A DNA stretch of 64,000 nt from CAVXDY01 sp963721335 (GTDB lineage Bacteria > Actinomycetota > Thermoleophilia > Miltoncostaeales > Miltoncostaeaceae). Where the stretch lies: NCBI GenBank assembly GCA_963721335.1, contig CAVRIV010000008.1:1302001-1366000 (forward strand), read 5' to 3'. Shown one piece after another: positions 43,292 to 52,342 of this stretch. The notes beneath the pieces are model-generated. The model saw nothing but the letters and a program-made list of their open reading frames with translations, was not told the origin of the DNA and searched no databases. How positions within the stretch are numbered: position 1 is the stretch's first letter; each line of letters begins with the position of its first letter. A program made the position numbers and the translations under genes.

Positions 43292-43924
43292 ATGAGGGGA
43301 CGCACCAAGCTGGCCGCCGCCGCGGTGGGAGTGGTGGCCGCCGCCGGCGCGGCGACGGGGGTGGTGGCGGCCGCGGGCAACAGCTCGGGAGACCGCGCTG
43401 CCGACCTGGCCGCCGCCATCAACAAGCGCGCCGGGACGTCCATCACGGCGGACGACGTCACCGGCGCATATCAGGACCTGCTGAAGGCGCGCCTCGACGC
43501 CGAGGTGGCCGCGGGCCGGCTGACACAGGAGCAGGCGGACGACATGCTCGCCCGCGCGAAGGACGCTCCCCTCGGCGGCCCGGTCTTCGGCGGACCGGGC
43601 TTCCGCGGCCCCGGCGGGCCGCGGGCCGAGGTGCTCGCCCCGGTGAGGACCCTGCTGAAGCTGAGCGAGGAGCAGTTGCGCGCCAAGCTGCACTCCGGAT
43701 CCACCCTGGCCGAGATCGCCAAGGCCCAGGGCGTGACCCGGGCGGACCTGGTCGCGGCGATCGCGAAGGCGCTGAAGACGGCCGACCCGGATCTCACCGA
43801 CGCCCGCGCCAGCGCGATCGCCGGCCGGATCGCGGACGGCGAGGGGCCGAGGGGCGGGCACCGGGTCGGGCCGCCCTTCGGCGGGCCCCCGCCCGGCGGA
43901 CCGGAGCTGCACGTCGGGCCCTGA
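43292..43924 (+). CDS. Secreted Gly/Pro-rich protein upstream of the two-component system
   Basis: 210 residues with an N-terminal signal (KLAAAAVGVVAAAGAATGVV). Two helical segments (TSITADDVTGAYQDLLKARL, GRLTQEQADDMLARAKDAP; and LKLSEEQLRAKLHSGSTLAE, IAKAQGVTRADLVAAIAKAL) are joined by Gly-Pro linkers (GGPVFGGPGFRGPGGP). The second segment resembles LysM-free YlbF-type or stress-sensing repeats. It starts the operon of the response regulator and kinase, so it may be the signal-sensing or target protein. ATG 43292 follows GGGGG. Confidence 0.7.
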   Translation: MRGRTKLAAAAVGVVAAAGAATGVVAAAGNSSGDRAADLAAAINKRAGTSITADDVTGAYQDLLKARLDAEVAAGRLTQEQADDMLARAKDAPLGGPVFGGPGFRGPGGPRAEVLAPVRTLLKLSEEQLRAKLHSGSTLAEIAKAQGVTRADLVAAIAKALKTADPDLTDARASAIAGRIADGEGPRGGHRVGPPFGGPPPGGPELHVGP

Positions 43925-43931
43925 GGCGGGC

Positions 43932-44606
43932 ATGAGGATCCTCGTGGTCGACGACGAGCCCTCGGTGCGCGACGCGGTGCGCCGCGCGCTGGTGCTCGCC
44001 GGCTACGCGGTGACCCTGGCCGAGGACGGCGAGCAGGCGCTCTCGATGCTCGCCGTCCAGTCGCCCGACGCCGTGGTGCTCGACCTCCTGATGCCGAGCG
44101 TGGACGGGCTCGAGGTGTGCCGGCGGCTGCGCGCCGCGGGCGACCGGACCCCCGTGCTCATCCTCACCGCGCGCGACGCGGTCGCCGACCGCGTCAGCGG
44201 CCTCGACGCCGGCGCCGACGACTACGTGGTCAAGCCGTTCGCGCTCGAGGAGCTCCTGGCGCGGCTGCGCGCGCTCATGCGGCGCACGGGCGACGCCCCG
44301 TCCGACGCCACGCTGCGGTTCGCGGACCTCGTCCTGGACGGCGCGGCGCGGCGCGGGTTCCGCCGCGAGCGCACCATCGAGCTGACGCGGACCGAGTTCG
44401 CGCTGCTCGAGCTGCTGATGTCGAACCCCCGGATCGTGATGACCCGCACCACCATCCACGAGCGGATCTGGGGCTATGACTTCGGTCCCGGCTCGAACGC
44501 CCTCGGCGTCTACGTGGGCTATCTGAGGCGCAAGCTCGAGGCGGGAGGCGAGCCACGACTGATCCAGACCGTGCGCGGCGTGGGCTACGTCCTGCGCGAC
44601 GACTGA
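43932..44606 (+). CDS. OmpR/PhoB-family response regulator
   Basis: 224 residues. Receiver with VVDDEPSVRDAV (acidic pair), phospho-acceptor Asp51 in VVLDLLMPSVDG, Thr in LILTARDAV and Lys in VVKPFALEEL. Winged-helix output with ELTRTEFALLELLMSNP, TRTTIHERIWGYDF and GVYVGYLRRKLEAGGE. It is seven bases after the secreted-protein gene and overlaps or abuts the kinase gene, a classic TCS operon. The divergent repeats at 43202-43234 are the likely target. Confidence 0.93.
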   Translation: MRILVVDDEPSVRDAVRRALVLAGYAVTLAEDGEQALSMLAVQSPDAVVLDLLMPSVDGLEVCRRLRAAGDRTPVLILTARDAVADRVSGLDAGADDYVVKPFALEELLARLRALMRRTGDAPSDATLRFADLVLDGAARRGFRRERTIELTRTEFALLELLMSNPRIVMTRTTIHERIWGYDFGPGSNALGVYVGYLRRKLEAGGEPRLIQTVRGVGYVLRDD

Positions 44607-44626
44607 CGCTGCGCCAGCGGCTGGCG

Positions 44627-45940
44627 GTGGCCTCGGCCGTCGCGGTCGCGCTGGCCGTGGCGTTCGGCTCGCTGGCCGCCTACCTCGCCGTGCAGGCCCG
44701 CCTGCGCGCCGACGTTGACGCGTCCCTGAAGGAGCAGGTGGCGAGCGCCCTCCCGGGCGGAGGCCCCGGCTTCGGGCCCGGCCCGCGGCACGACTTCGGC
44801 CGCCCTCCGCGCGACGACCGGCCGACCGTCTACGTCCAGTACGTCGCCGCCGACGGCGCGCGCACCCACCCCGCCCAGGGCGGGATCGAGCTGGAGCCCG
44901 ACGCGCGGGCGCGTGAGGTGGCGGACGGAGAGCACGGCACGTACTTCTCCGACGAGGAGGTCTCCGGCAGCCACCTGCGGGTGCTCACCGCGCCGCTCGG
45001 CTCCGGCACGGCGATCCAGGTCGCCCGCCCGCTGGGCGAGGTTGACTCCCTGCTCGACCGGCTGCGCGCGGTGCTCCTCGCGGTGAGCGGTGCGGGGGTG
45101 GCGATGGGGGCCCTGCTGGGCTGGGTCATCTCGGGACGGGCCCTGCGCCCGGTCACGCGCTTCACCGAGCGCACCGTGGCCATCGCCGGAGCCGGGGACC
45201 CGCGGCGCCGCCTCGACGGCGAGGGGGACGACGAGCTGGGGCGGCTGGCGGGCTCGTTCAACACCACCCTCGACGCGCTCCAGCGCTCGGTGGAGTCGCA
45301 GCGCCAGCTCGTGGCCGACGCATCGCACGAGCTGCGCACGCCGCTCGCCAGCCTGCGCACCAACGTCGAGGTGCTCCAGCGCGGCGACGCGCTCCCGGAC
45401 GCCGACCGGGCCGACCTGCTCCGCGATCTGGTGACCCAGACCGACGAGCTCACGAGCCTGGTCGGGGACGTGGTCGACATCGCCCGGCGCGGGGAGCCCG
45501 CCGGCGACCCCCAGGAGGTGCGCCTGGACGAGCTGGTGGCCGCCGGCCTGGATCGCGCCCGCCGGCTCGCGCCCCGGGTCGAGCTGACCCAGCGGCTGGA
45601 GCCCTGGGTGGTGCGCGGATCCCCGGAGCGCCTGGCCCGGCTGGTGGCCAACCTGGTGGACAACGCCGTCAAGTGGAGCCCCCCGGGCGCCGGCGTGGAG
45701 GTGGCGCTCGAGGCCGGCGAGCTCTCGGTGCGCGACCACGGACCGGGCATCGCCCCGGCCGACCTGCCCCTCGTCTTCGACCGCTTCTACCGCTCGCCGG
45801 CGGCCCGGAGCATGCCCGGGTCCGGTCTGGGCCTGGCCATCGTGCGCCAGGTGGCCGAGGCCCACGGCGCTGTCGCCACGGCCGAGAACGCCGAGGGCGG
45901 CGGCGCCCGCCTCAGGGTGCGTTTCCCGGAGTGCGTCTAG
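44627..45940 (+). CDS. Sensor histidine kinase (two-component partner)
   Basis: 437 residues from GTG 44627, or 445 if a CTG at 44603 overlapping the regulator stop is used. Two membrane helices (about 3-22 and 146-172), an extracellular loop of about 120 residues, a HAMP domain (ERTVAIAGAGDPRRRLDGEG), HisKA with His234 in ASHELRTPLASLRTN, and HATPase with NLVDNAVKWSPPG, VRDHGPGIAP and GSGLGLAIVRQV. It is the partner of the OmpR-type regulator immediately upstream. The signal is probably at the cell envelope, perhaps involving the secreted protein at 43292. Confidence 0.93.
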   Translation: MASAVAVALAVAFGSLAAYLAVQARLRADVDASLKEQVASALPGGGPGFGPGPRHDFGRPPRDDRPTVYVQYVAADGARTHPAQGGIELEPDARAREVADGEHGTYFSDEEVSGSHLRVLTAPLGSGTAIQVARPLGEVDSLLDRLRAVLLAVSGAGVAMGALLGWVISGRALRPVTRFTERTVAIAGAGDPRRRLDGEGDDELGRLAGSFNTTLDALQRSVESQRQLVADASHELRTPLASLRTNVEVLQRGDALPDADRADLLRDLVTQTDELTSLVGDVVDIARRGEPAGDPQEVRLDELVAAGLDRARRLAPRVELTQRLEPWVVRGSPERLARLVANLVDNAVKWSPPGAGVEVALEAGELSVRDHGPGIAPADLPLVFDRFYRSPAARSMPGSGLGLAIVRQVAEAHGAVATAENAEGGGARLRVRFPECV

Positions 45941-46041
45941 CGCACGCCGCCCGCGCCGGAGGGGCGCGACCTCCCCCGTCCATGCTCGGTTTGTCGCTCT
46001 TCCGGCGGGCCCACCCCGCCGAAGGCGGTGACCGACGTCCG

Positions 46042-46067
46042 CATCCGGATCCGCCAGGATCCGGATG
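46042..46067. terminator. Perfect inverted repeat, probable terminator
   Basis: CATCCGGATCC / GGATCCGGATG, a perfect 11-bp stem with four-base loop, between the kinase stop and the small minus-strand gene. No T-run. Could end both transcripts or be a protein-binding palindrome. Confidence 0.5.
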
Positions 46068-46109
46068 GCGTCTGGCCGGCCCCGCTTAAGAGGGCCGGCC
46101 TACGCTGAC

Positions 46110-46244
46110 TCAGCCGAAGACCCACCCGATGAACTCGACGATCCAGGCGATGAGGTAGACCTGGAAGACGGCCCCGAGGTAGATCGCGATGGCCAGGAAG
46201 GCCACCAGCACCAGGCTCCCGCCCCATTTCACAGCGAGGTTCAT
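46110..46244 (-). CDS. 44-residue membrane peptide
   Basis: ATG 46244. The peptide begins MNLAVKWGGSLVLVAFLAIA, continues with a second hydrophobic run (VYLIAWIVEFIGWVFG), and thus probably has one long or two short membrane helices with Trp at the interfaces. Convergent with the kinase gene, divergent from 46320. No family recognised. Composition and a clean start support it. Confidence 0.55.
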   Translation of the reverse strand: MNLAVKWGGSLVLVAFLAIAIYLGAVFQVYLIAWIVEFIGWVFG

Positions 46245-46319
46245 GCGCGCGGAAGCCTATATCACCGACCGGCGCCTAGACTCGGGCCGTCAGCCCCTCC
46301 GCGGAAGGACGACCGCCCC

Positions 46320-46487
46320 ATGAGCGACCTGCCCCCGTCGGCCGAAGAGGCGCGCGACGCCCTGCTGGCCGGCATCCTCACCCAGGCCCAGGTGGCCCCC
46401 AACGCCACCACGCTCCTGCGGCTCGCCGAGGCCTACGCCTGGTTGATGGAGCCGGGCCAGCCCCACGGGGGCGCCGAGCGGCTCTGA
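46320..46487 (+). CDS. 55-residue helical protein
   Basis: ATG 46320 after CGGAAGGACG. MSDLPPSAEEARDALLAGIL then ATTLLRLAEAYAWLMEPGQP: an acidic amphipathic helical protein with no known motif. Its 3' end overlaps the convergent peptide-transporter ATPase gene by 55 bp. Confidence 0.55.
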   Translation: MSDLPPSAEEARDALLAGILTQAQVAPNATTLLRLAEAYAWLMEPGQPHGGAERL

Positions 46488-47293
46488 GGCGGGGCGGGCG
46501 GCGCGAGGCTGCGAGCCGCCGCGAGCAGCTCGCGCGTGCGCTCGTGCTCCGGGCGGGCGTAGATCCGCTCGGCCGGGCCCTCCTCCACGATCCGGCCCTC
46601 GCTCATCACCGCCACCCGGTCGGCCACCTCGCCCACCACGGCCAGATCGTGGGAGACGAGCAGGTAGGCGAGGCCCCGCTCCTCCCGCAGCCGCCGCAGG
46701 ACGGCCATCACCTGCGCGCCCACCGATGCGTCGAGCGAGGAGATGGGCTCGTCCAGCACCAGGGCGCGCGGCTCCAGCGCGAGCGCGCGCGCCAGCGCCA
46801 CCCGCTGGCGCGCTCCGCCCGACAGCTCCGCCGGGCGGAGCTCGACCGTGCGGGCCGGCAGGCCGACGGCCTCCAGCAGCTCGCCGGCGCGGTGCCGGCG
46901 CGCGGCACGGCGCCCGCGGCGGGGTCCCTCGGGCAGGCCGTGCACCGCCAGGGGCTCGGCCACGATCGCCCCCACCGCCATGCGCGGATCCAGGCTGAGG
47001 GCGGGGTTCTGGAACACGATCTGCACGGTGCGGCGCACCCGCGCGAGATCCTCCCCGCGCGCCGACCACACGTCGATCCCGTCGACCCTCACGCGGCCCG
47101 CCGTGGGGGCGAGCAGGCGCACCAGCATCCGGGCGAGGGTGGTCTTGCCGCAGCCGGAGGCGCCGACCAGGCCCAGCACCTCGCCGGCGGCGAGCGTCAC
47201 GCTCACGTCCTCGACCGCCGTCACCGGCGGGTGACCGCGCCGGGCCGGGAAGCGCCGCCCCAGCCCCTCGGCCTCGATGAGCGGGGCGCTCAT
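46433..47293 (-). CDS. Oligopeptide ABC transporter ATPase (DppF/OppF type)
   Basis: 286 residues. Walker A LGLVGASGCGKTTLARML, ABC signature ELSGGARQRVALARAL (LSGGA variant), Walker B ALVLDEPISSLDAS and H-loop LLVSHDLAVV. Fifth gene of a five-gene minus-strand operon (binding protein, two permeases, two ATPases) that imports peptides or other solutes. It starts at an ATG overlapping the end of the first ATPase gene. The protein lacks the usual FeS-like cysteine tail found in its DppD partner. Confidence 0.93.
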   Translation of the reverse strand: MSAPLIEAEGLGRRFPARRGHPPVTAVEDVSVTLAAGEVLGLVGASGCGKTTLARMLVRLLAPTAGRVRVDGIDVWSARGEDLARVRRTVQIVFQNPALSLDPRMAVGAIVAEPLAVHGLPEGPRRGRRAARRHRAGELLEAVGLPARTVELRPAELSGGARQRVALARALALEPRALVLDEPISSLDASVGAQVMAVLRRLREERGLAYLLVSHDLAVVGEVADRVAVMSEGRIVEEGPAERIYARPEHERTRELLAAARSLAPPAPPQSRSAPPWGWPGSINQA

Positions 47294-48282
47294 CCGCGCC
47301 ACCGCATGATCCCGGCCTCCGCCTCGGCGGGGCCGAGCACGCACGCCACCCGCCGGTCGTCGCCGATCTCGCGCAGCGGCGGCGGCGCCGCGTCGCACTC
47401 GAGGCGGCGCGCCGGGCAGCGGGGCGCGAACGCGCATCCGGAGGGGAGGCGGCCCGGGTCGGGCGGGGACCCGGCGATCGGCGGGCGGCGCCGGTGGCGC
47501 GTGTCCAGGCGCGGCACGGACGCGAGCAGCCCGGCGGTGTAGGGGTGGCGCGGGGCCGAGAGGACGGCCTGCGCCGGCCCCTCCTCCACGATCCGGCCCG
47601 CGTACATCACCGCCACGCGGTGGGAGAGCCGCGCCACCGCCCCCACGTCGTGGGAGATCAGGAGCACGGCCAGCCCCAGCTCCTCGCGGCGACGGTCGAT
47701 GAGGTCCAGCACCTGCACCTGCATCGGCGCGTCGAGCGCCGAGGTGGGCTCGTCGGCCAGGAGGACCGCGGGCCGCGGCCCGAGGGCCATCGCGATCATG
47801 GCGCGCTGGCGCTGCCCGCCCGACAGGCGGTGGGGGTGGTCGTCCCGGGTCACCCCCACCTCGGCCAGCGCCGCGGTGGCGCGGCGGCGGGCCTCGCGCC
47901 GCCCCAGCGGCTCGTGCGCGCGCAGGGTCTCGGCCACCTGCCACCCCACCCGGCGCACCGGGTCGAGCGCGGCCGACGGATCCTGGGGCACCAGGGCCAC
48001 GCGCGCGCCGCGGACCTGGCACATCTCGGCGGGGGGGAGCCCGACGAGCTCGCGGCCCCCCAGCAGGACGCTGCCCTCCAGAAGCCGCGCGGGCCCGGGC
48101 ACCAGGCCGATCAGCGCCAGCGCGGTGAGCGACTTCCCGGAGCCGCTCTCCCCGACCAGGCCCAGCGTCTCGCCGGCCCGCAGGTCGAGCGAGACCCGGT
48201 TCACCAGGGTCACCGGCCCCTCGGCTCCGGGGGCGGCCACCCGCAGCCCGCGGGCGGAGAGCACGGGGGCCACGGCTCTCAT
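47290..48282 (-). CDS. Oligopeptide ABC transporter ATPase (DppD/OppD type)
   Basis: 330 residues. Walker A LGLVGESGSGKSLTALAL, signature RLSGGQRQRAMIAMAL, Walker B AVLLADEPTSALDAP, H-loop LLISHDVGAVA. The C-terminus has the oligopeptide-transporter cysteine cluster (GCAFAPRCPARRLECDAAP), thought to hold an iron-sulfur cluster in some members. It overlaps the permease before it by ATGA and the next ATPase at its 3' end. Confidence 0.93.
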   Translation of the reverse strand: MRAVAPVLSARGLRVAAPGAEGPVTLVNRVSLDLRAGETLGLVGESGSGKSLTALALIGLVPGPARLLEGSVLLGGRELVGLPPAEMCQVRGARVALVPQDPSAALDPVRRVGWQVAETLRAHEPLGRREARRRATAALAEVGVTRDDHPHRLSGGQRQRAMIAMALGPRPAVLLADEPTSALDAPMQVQVLDLIDRRREELGLAVLLISHDVGAVARLSHRVAVMYAGRIVEEGPAQAVLSAPRHPYTAGLLASVPRLDTRHRRRPPIAGSPPDPGRLPSGCAFAPRCPARRLECDAAPPPLREIGDDRRVACVLGPAEAEAGIMRWRG

Positions 48283-49152
48283 GGGGCCCACCGCCCCGGC
48301 GCGCGCACCCGGTCGCCGGAGGGGTCGAGGGCGTCGCGAAGGGCGTCTCCCAGCAGGCTCACGGCGAGCACCGTGAGCACCACCATCCCCGCCGGATAGA
48401 GGGTGAGCCACGGGCGGTCCTCGATCGTGTCCTGGGCGCCGATCATGAGGCTTCCCCAGGAGGGGTTGCGGTCGGGATCGATTCCCAGGGACAGGAACGA
48501 GAGCGCGCTCTCGGCGAGGATGGCGATGCCGACGGCGAGCGCGGCGAAGGAGACGATCTCCGGGGCGGCGGCGGGCAGCAGGTGCCGGCCCACGACGCGC
48601 CACGACCCGGCGCCCGCCGCCCGCGCGGCCTGCGACGTAGGGCAGCTCGCGCGTGGTCAGCGCCGACGCCCGCGTCAGGCGGAAGAGCAGCGGCCACGAC
48701 AGCAGCGCCAGGATCAGGACGACCTCGGCCGGACCCACCTGCTCGAAGGTGAGGCTGAGCACGATCAGCACCACGAAGGCCGGGACGATCAGGAACAGGT
48801 CCGCGAGGCGCGCCAGCAGCGAGTTGACCCAGCCCCCGCGCCCGCCGGCCAGGAGGCCGAGGCCCGCGCCGACCACCGTCGCCGCGAGCGCCGTCCCCAG
48901 GCCCACCAGCAACGACACCCGGCCGGCGTCGAAGACGCGCGTCATGACGTCCTCACCGAGCTGCGCCGTGCCGAAGGGGTGGCGCCATGACGGGCCCTGG
49001 CTGATCGCGGCCAGGTCCTGCTGGTCGACGCCGTACGGGGAGAGCACGGGTCCCAGGATGCACGCCAGGGCGATGAGGACGAGCAGCACCAGGCCCGCCA
49101 TCCCCGGGCCGTGGCGCAGCAGCCGCCGCCAGAAGCCCCCCCGGGCGCTCAT
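48279..49152 (-). CDS. Oligopeptide ABC transporter permease (DppC type), frameshifted
   Basis: About 290 residues in two frames joined near 48,640. N-terminus MSARGGFWRRLLRHGPGMAG and HPFGTAQLGEDVMTRVFDAG are typical of DppC; the BPD transport signature continues across the break (ELPYVA, then the AAARAAGAGSWRVVGRHLLP region) and the C-terminus is SFLSLGIDPDRNPSWGSLM. One base indel. Five to six membrane helices. Overlaps the DppB stop as ATGA. Confidence 0.88.
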
Positions 49153-50303
49153 CGCGGCACCGTCCCGAGCTCCACGCGCGGGTCGAGGGCCGCGTAGAGG
49201 AGGTCGGCCACCAGGTTGAAGACGACGACGGCCACCGCCCCGATCATCACGATCCCCATCGCCACGTTGATGTCCCGGGCGAGGGCCGCGTCGCGCAGCA
49301 GGCTCCCCATGCCCGGCCACGAGAAGACCGTCTCGGTGATCACGGCCCCGCTGAAGAGGATGCCCAGGTCCAGGGCGACGAGGGTCACGAGGGGCGCCAG
49401 GGCGTTGCGCAGCCCGTGGGCGACGAGCACCCGCCGCTCGGAGAGCCCGCGGGCGCGGGCGGCGTGGACGTGCTCCGAGCGCAGCACCTCGATCATCGCC
49501 GCCCGCTCGAACCGGCTCCACACGGCCACGTTCACCAGGGAGAGCGTGAGGACCGGCAGCACCAGGTGCTGGAGGTGGTCGACCGAGAAGATCTCCCCCT
49601 CGTGGTCGAACGAGAACCGCTGGCTGGTGTAGAAGACCACCTGGCCGTCGCCTCCGAGCTGGTCCCAGAGCGCCACCGAGAACGCGATCAGCACCCCGCC
49701 GACGACCAGCAGGGCCGCGGTGGCGATCCCGCGCCGGCGCAGGCGGGCCACCCCCACCAGGACGAGGATCGTGCCGAGGGCGAAGGGCAGGACCGCCCAG
49801 CCGTTGTCGCGCATCCAGATGGCGCCGAGCTGGAGCAGGACGCCGGCCACGAAGGTGGGCGTCGCGAAGGCAAGGTAGGAGAGGCCGGTGATGGTCAGGT
49901 CCGTCGCCGAGTACGGCCGCACCGCCGACAGCACGCCGAGCGCCGCGGCCAGGAGCGCCGACACCACCAGGGCCAGCAGCATCAGCTCGAGGGTCGCGGG
50001 GATGGCCGCGCGGATCGGCTCGATCGCGTCCACGCCCTTGTTGGTCGCGCTCACCCCCCAGTCGCCCTGGACGAAGCCCGTCAGCCACTTCCAGTACCCC
50101 TCGTACCAGGGGGCGTCGAGTCCCTGCTGCTCGATCAGCCGCCGCAGGTCCTCTCCGCGCACGGTGGGGATCTGCCGCAGCCGCGCCACCGGGTCGGCCG
50201 CCCGGTAGAGCAGCAGGTACGCGATCACCGACACCGCGAGCAGCATCGGGACCGCGATCGCCAGACGCCGGAGGGCGTAGGCGATCACGGCGTCACCCGA
50301 CAC
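49149..50303 (-). CDS. Oligopeptide ABC transporter permease (DppB type)
   Basis: 384 residues. RRLAIAVPMLLAVSVIAYLL, six or more membrane helices, and the EAA-type loop EHVHAARARGLSERRVLVAH. It forms the channel with DppC. The extra loop in the middle (about 60 residues around GGDGQVVFYTSQRFSFDHEG) is longer than in E. coli DppB. GTG start at 50303, five bases after the binding-protein stop. Confidence 0.92.
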   Translation of the reverse strand: MSGDAVIAYALRRLAIAVPMLLAVSVIAYLLLYRAADPVARLRQIPTVRGEDLRRLIEQQGLDAPWYEGYWKWLTGFVQGDWGVSATNKGVDAIEPIRAAIPATLELMLLALVVSALLAAALGVLSAVRPYSATDLTITGLSYLAFATPTFVAGVLLQLGAIWMRDNGWAVLPFALGTILVLVGVARLRRRGIATAALLVVGGVLIAFSVALWDQLGGDGQVVFYTSQRFSFDHEGEIFSVDHLQHLVLPVLTLSLVNVAVWSRFERAAMIEVLRSEHVHAARARGLSERRVLVAHGLRNALAPLVTLVALDLGILFSGAVITETVFSWPGMGSLLRDAALARDINVAMGIVMIGAVAVVVFNLVADLLYAALDPRVELGTVPR

Positions 50304-50307
50304 GGCA

Positions 50308-52008
50308 CTAGTCGGATCCGCCTCCCAGCGACCACTCGGCGCTGTTCCAGAACACCTCCGCCTGGCTGGGGTTCTGCCGCACCCCGGAGAGGGCCTGGGT
50401 GTACGCGACGGCGTTCGGCTGCTGGTAGAGCGGGATGAGCGGGACCTGGTCGGCCACGATCTCCTGCACCTGCGCGAGGGCCCGCGCTCGGGCCGCGTCG
50501 TCGACGGTGCGGTCGGAGAGGCGCATCAGGCGGTCGGCGCCGGGGTCGCTCCACCGGTACACGTTCTGGCCCGTGAACCCGTTCCCCTCCGAGGGGATCT
50601 GATCCGACGCGAGCAGGGCGGTGACGGTGGGCTCGAGGCCGCTCCCGATGGCGTACATCGCGGCGGTGAAGTCGCCCTGCACGAGCAGGGCTCCGAAGAG
50701 CCGGTCGGGCGTCTCGGAGCGGGAGGTCAGACGGATCCCGGCCCGCGCGGCCTGATCGGCCATCAGGCGGACGGTGGTGCGCCGCAGCTCGTCGCCGGCG
50801 GTGATGACGATCGGGATCTCCAGCTCCCGGCCGTCCTTCTCGAAGATCCCGTCCGAGCCGAGGCGCCACCCGGCCGCGGTCAGCAGCGAGCGGGCCCGGT
50901 CGGGCTCGTACGAGTAGCCCTCGAAGGCGGGCTGGTAGCCGAGCTGGAAGGGGCGCAGGACGCTCTGGAGCACCGGGAAGGAGCTGTCGAGCAGCACCTC
51001 GACCACCTGCTGCCGGTCGATCGCGTAGGCCAGCGCCTGGCGCACGACCGGGTCGGTGAACGGCTCCGCCTGGGAGTTGAGGACGACGTGCTCCCAGAAG
51101 ACCGACGGCACGGCCTGAACCTCGATCCCCTCGATGGCGTCGGCGCGGGCGATCAGGTCGGGGTCCGGGGTCAGGCTCGCCATCTGGGCCTCGCCCTGGC
51201 GCAGGGCGTTCACGACCCCGCCGGGCGAGTCCAGGAAGTTGACCACGATCTTGTCGAGGAAGGGGCCGCCGCCCGCGTCCTTCGAGCCCCAGTAGCTCGG
51301 CGAGCGCGCCAGCACCGCCCGGACGCGCGGCTCGTAGCTCTCGAGGGTGAAGGGGCCGGAGCCCACGAGGCCGCCGTCGTTCCACACCGTGTTGAAGTCC
51401 TCGCCCTGCAGGACGTGCCGCGGCAGTATGAAGTAGCCCGCGGACACGCTGAAGATGTCGCGCCACGGGGCGTAGTCGCCGCGGAAGGCGACCGTGAAGC
51501 AGGTGGTGGGCGCGCAGCGTCCACCGGCGGCCGTGCGGCCCGGCTCGATCCTGGCGATCCTGTCCCAGCCCTCACGGCTCGCGATCTGATTGTCCTCGTC
51601 CATCATCGTGCGCAGGGTGAAGGCGACGTCGGCCGTGGTCACCGGCTGTCCGTCCGACCACGTCGCCTCGGGCCGGAGCCGGAACGTCAGCCGCAGCGGG
51701 CCCTCGCGCACGTCCGCCCCCGAGGGCACCGCCTCGGCGAGCTGGGGCACGTACTCGCCCTTCTCGTTCACGGTGAGCAGGTTCTGGAGGATGTTCGAGA
51801 CGATGCGCTGGCCGACGGTCGAGACGCCGTCGGCGAGGAGCACGTTCAGGATCGGGGGCGCCTGGTACTCGGCGTCCACCAGGGTGCCGCCGCGCTCGGG
51901 GCTCGGCTCGCCGCCGCCGGAGGAGCCGCAGCCGGACAGGAGCAGGGCTCCGGCCGCCACCGCGAGCGCGGCGGCCGCGAACAGCCTGTGTCGTCGCTCC
52001 CCGGGCAC
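50308..52008 (-). CDS. Oligopeptide ABC transporter substrate-binding lipoprotein
   Basis: About 566 residues with a lipobox (LLLSGCGSSGG) and the SBP_bac_5 body: LRLTFRLRPEATWSDGQPVT, GSGPFTLESYEPRVRAVLAR, VRQALAYAIDRQQVVEVLLD. GTG 52008 gives a 26-residue lipoprotein signal; ATG 52053 is an alternative with a longer leader. Captures peptides or related solutes outside the membrane for the DppBCDF machinery that follows on the same strand. Confidence 0.92.
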   Translation of the reverse strand: MPGERRHRLFAAAALAVAAGALLLSGCGSSGGGEPSPERGGTLVDAEYQAPPILNVLLADGVSTVGQRIVSNILQNLLTVNEKGEYVPQLAEAVPSGADVREGPLRLTFRLRPEATWSDGQPVTTADVAFTLRTMMDEDNQIASREGWDRIARIEPGRTAAGGRCAPTTCFTVAFRGDYAPWRDIFSVSAGYFILPRHVLQGEDFNTVWNDGGLVGSGPFTLESYEPRVRAVLARSPSYWGSKDAGGGPFLDKIVVNFLDSPGGVVNALRQGEAQMASLTPDPDLIARADAIEGIEVQAVPSVFWEHVVLNSQAEPFTDPVVRQALAYAIDRQQVVEVLLDSSFPVLQSVLRPFQLGYQPAFEGYSYEPDRARSLLTAAGWRLGSDGIFEKDGRELEIPIVITAGDELRRTTVRLMADQAARAGIRLTSRSETPDRLFGALLVQGDFTAAMYAIGSGLEPTVTALLASDQIPSEGNGFTGQNVYRWSDPGADRLMRLSDRTVDDAARARALAQVQEIVADQVPLIPLYQQPNAVAYTQALSGVRQNPSQAEVFWNSAEWSLGGGSD

Positions 52009-52083
52009 CGCGCGCCGCAGGCTACCTACACGCGTAACAATCACGAAACGCAATCCGACCTGCGGATGGCGACGTCCGCCCTG

Positions 52084-52314
52084 TTACAGCGTTTTTGCCA
52101 GGAAGAACGTCGTCACGAAGAAGAGGATCGCGACCACGACCGTCACGCGGTCGAGGTTCTTCTCCACGATGGCCGTCGATCCGCCGTAGGCGCTCGAGCT
52201 GCCGCCGACGCCGAAGGCGCCGGAGAGCCCGGCGTCCTTCCCGCTGTGCAGGAGCACGAGGAAGATGAGGAGCACGCAGAGAATCGAGTGCACGACGACC
52301 AGCACGGCGATCAT
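52084..52314 (-). CDS. secG: Preprotein translocase subunit SecG
   Basis: 76 residues: two membrane helices (VLVVVHSILCVLLIFLVLL, VTVVVAILFFVTTFFLAKTL) around the conserved LHSGKDAGLSGAFGVGG. It supports the SecYEG channel during protein export. ATG 52314. It precedes the peptide-transporter operon on the same strand with a gap of about 75 bp. Confidence 0.93.
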   Translation of the reverse strand: MIAVLVVVHSILCVLLIFLVLLHSGKDAGLSGAFGVGGSSSAYGGSTAIVEKNLDRVTVVVAILFFVTTFFLAKTL

Positions 52315-52342
52315 GTTCCGGACGCTAGCATGGCGCCCCGTC

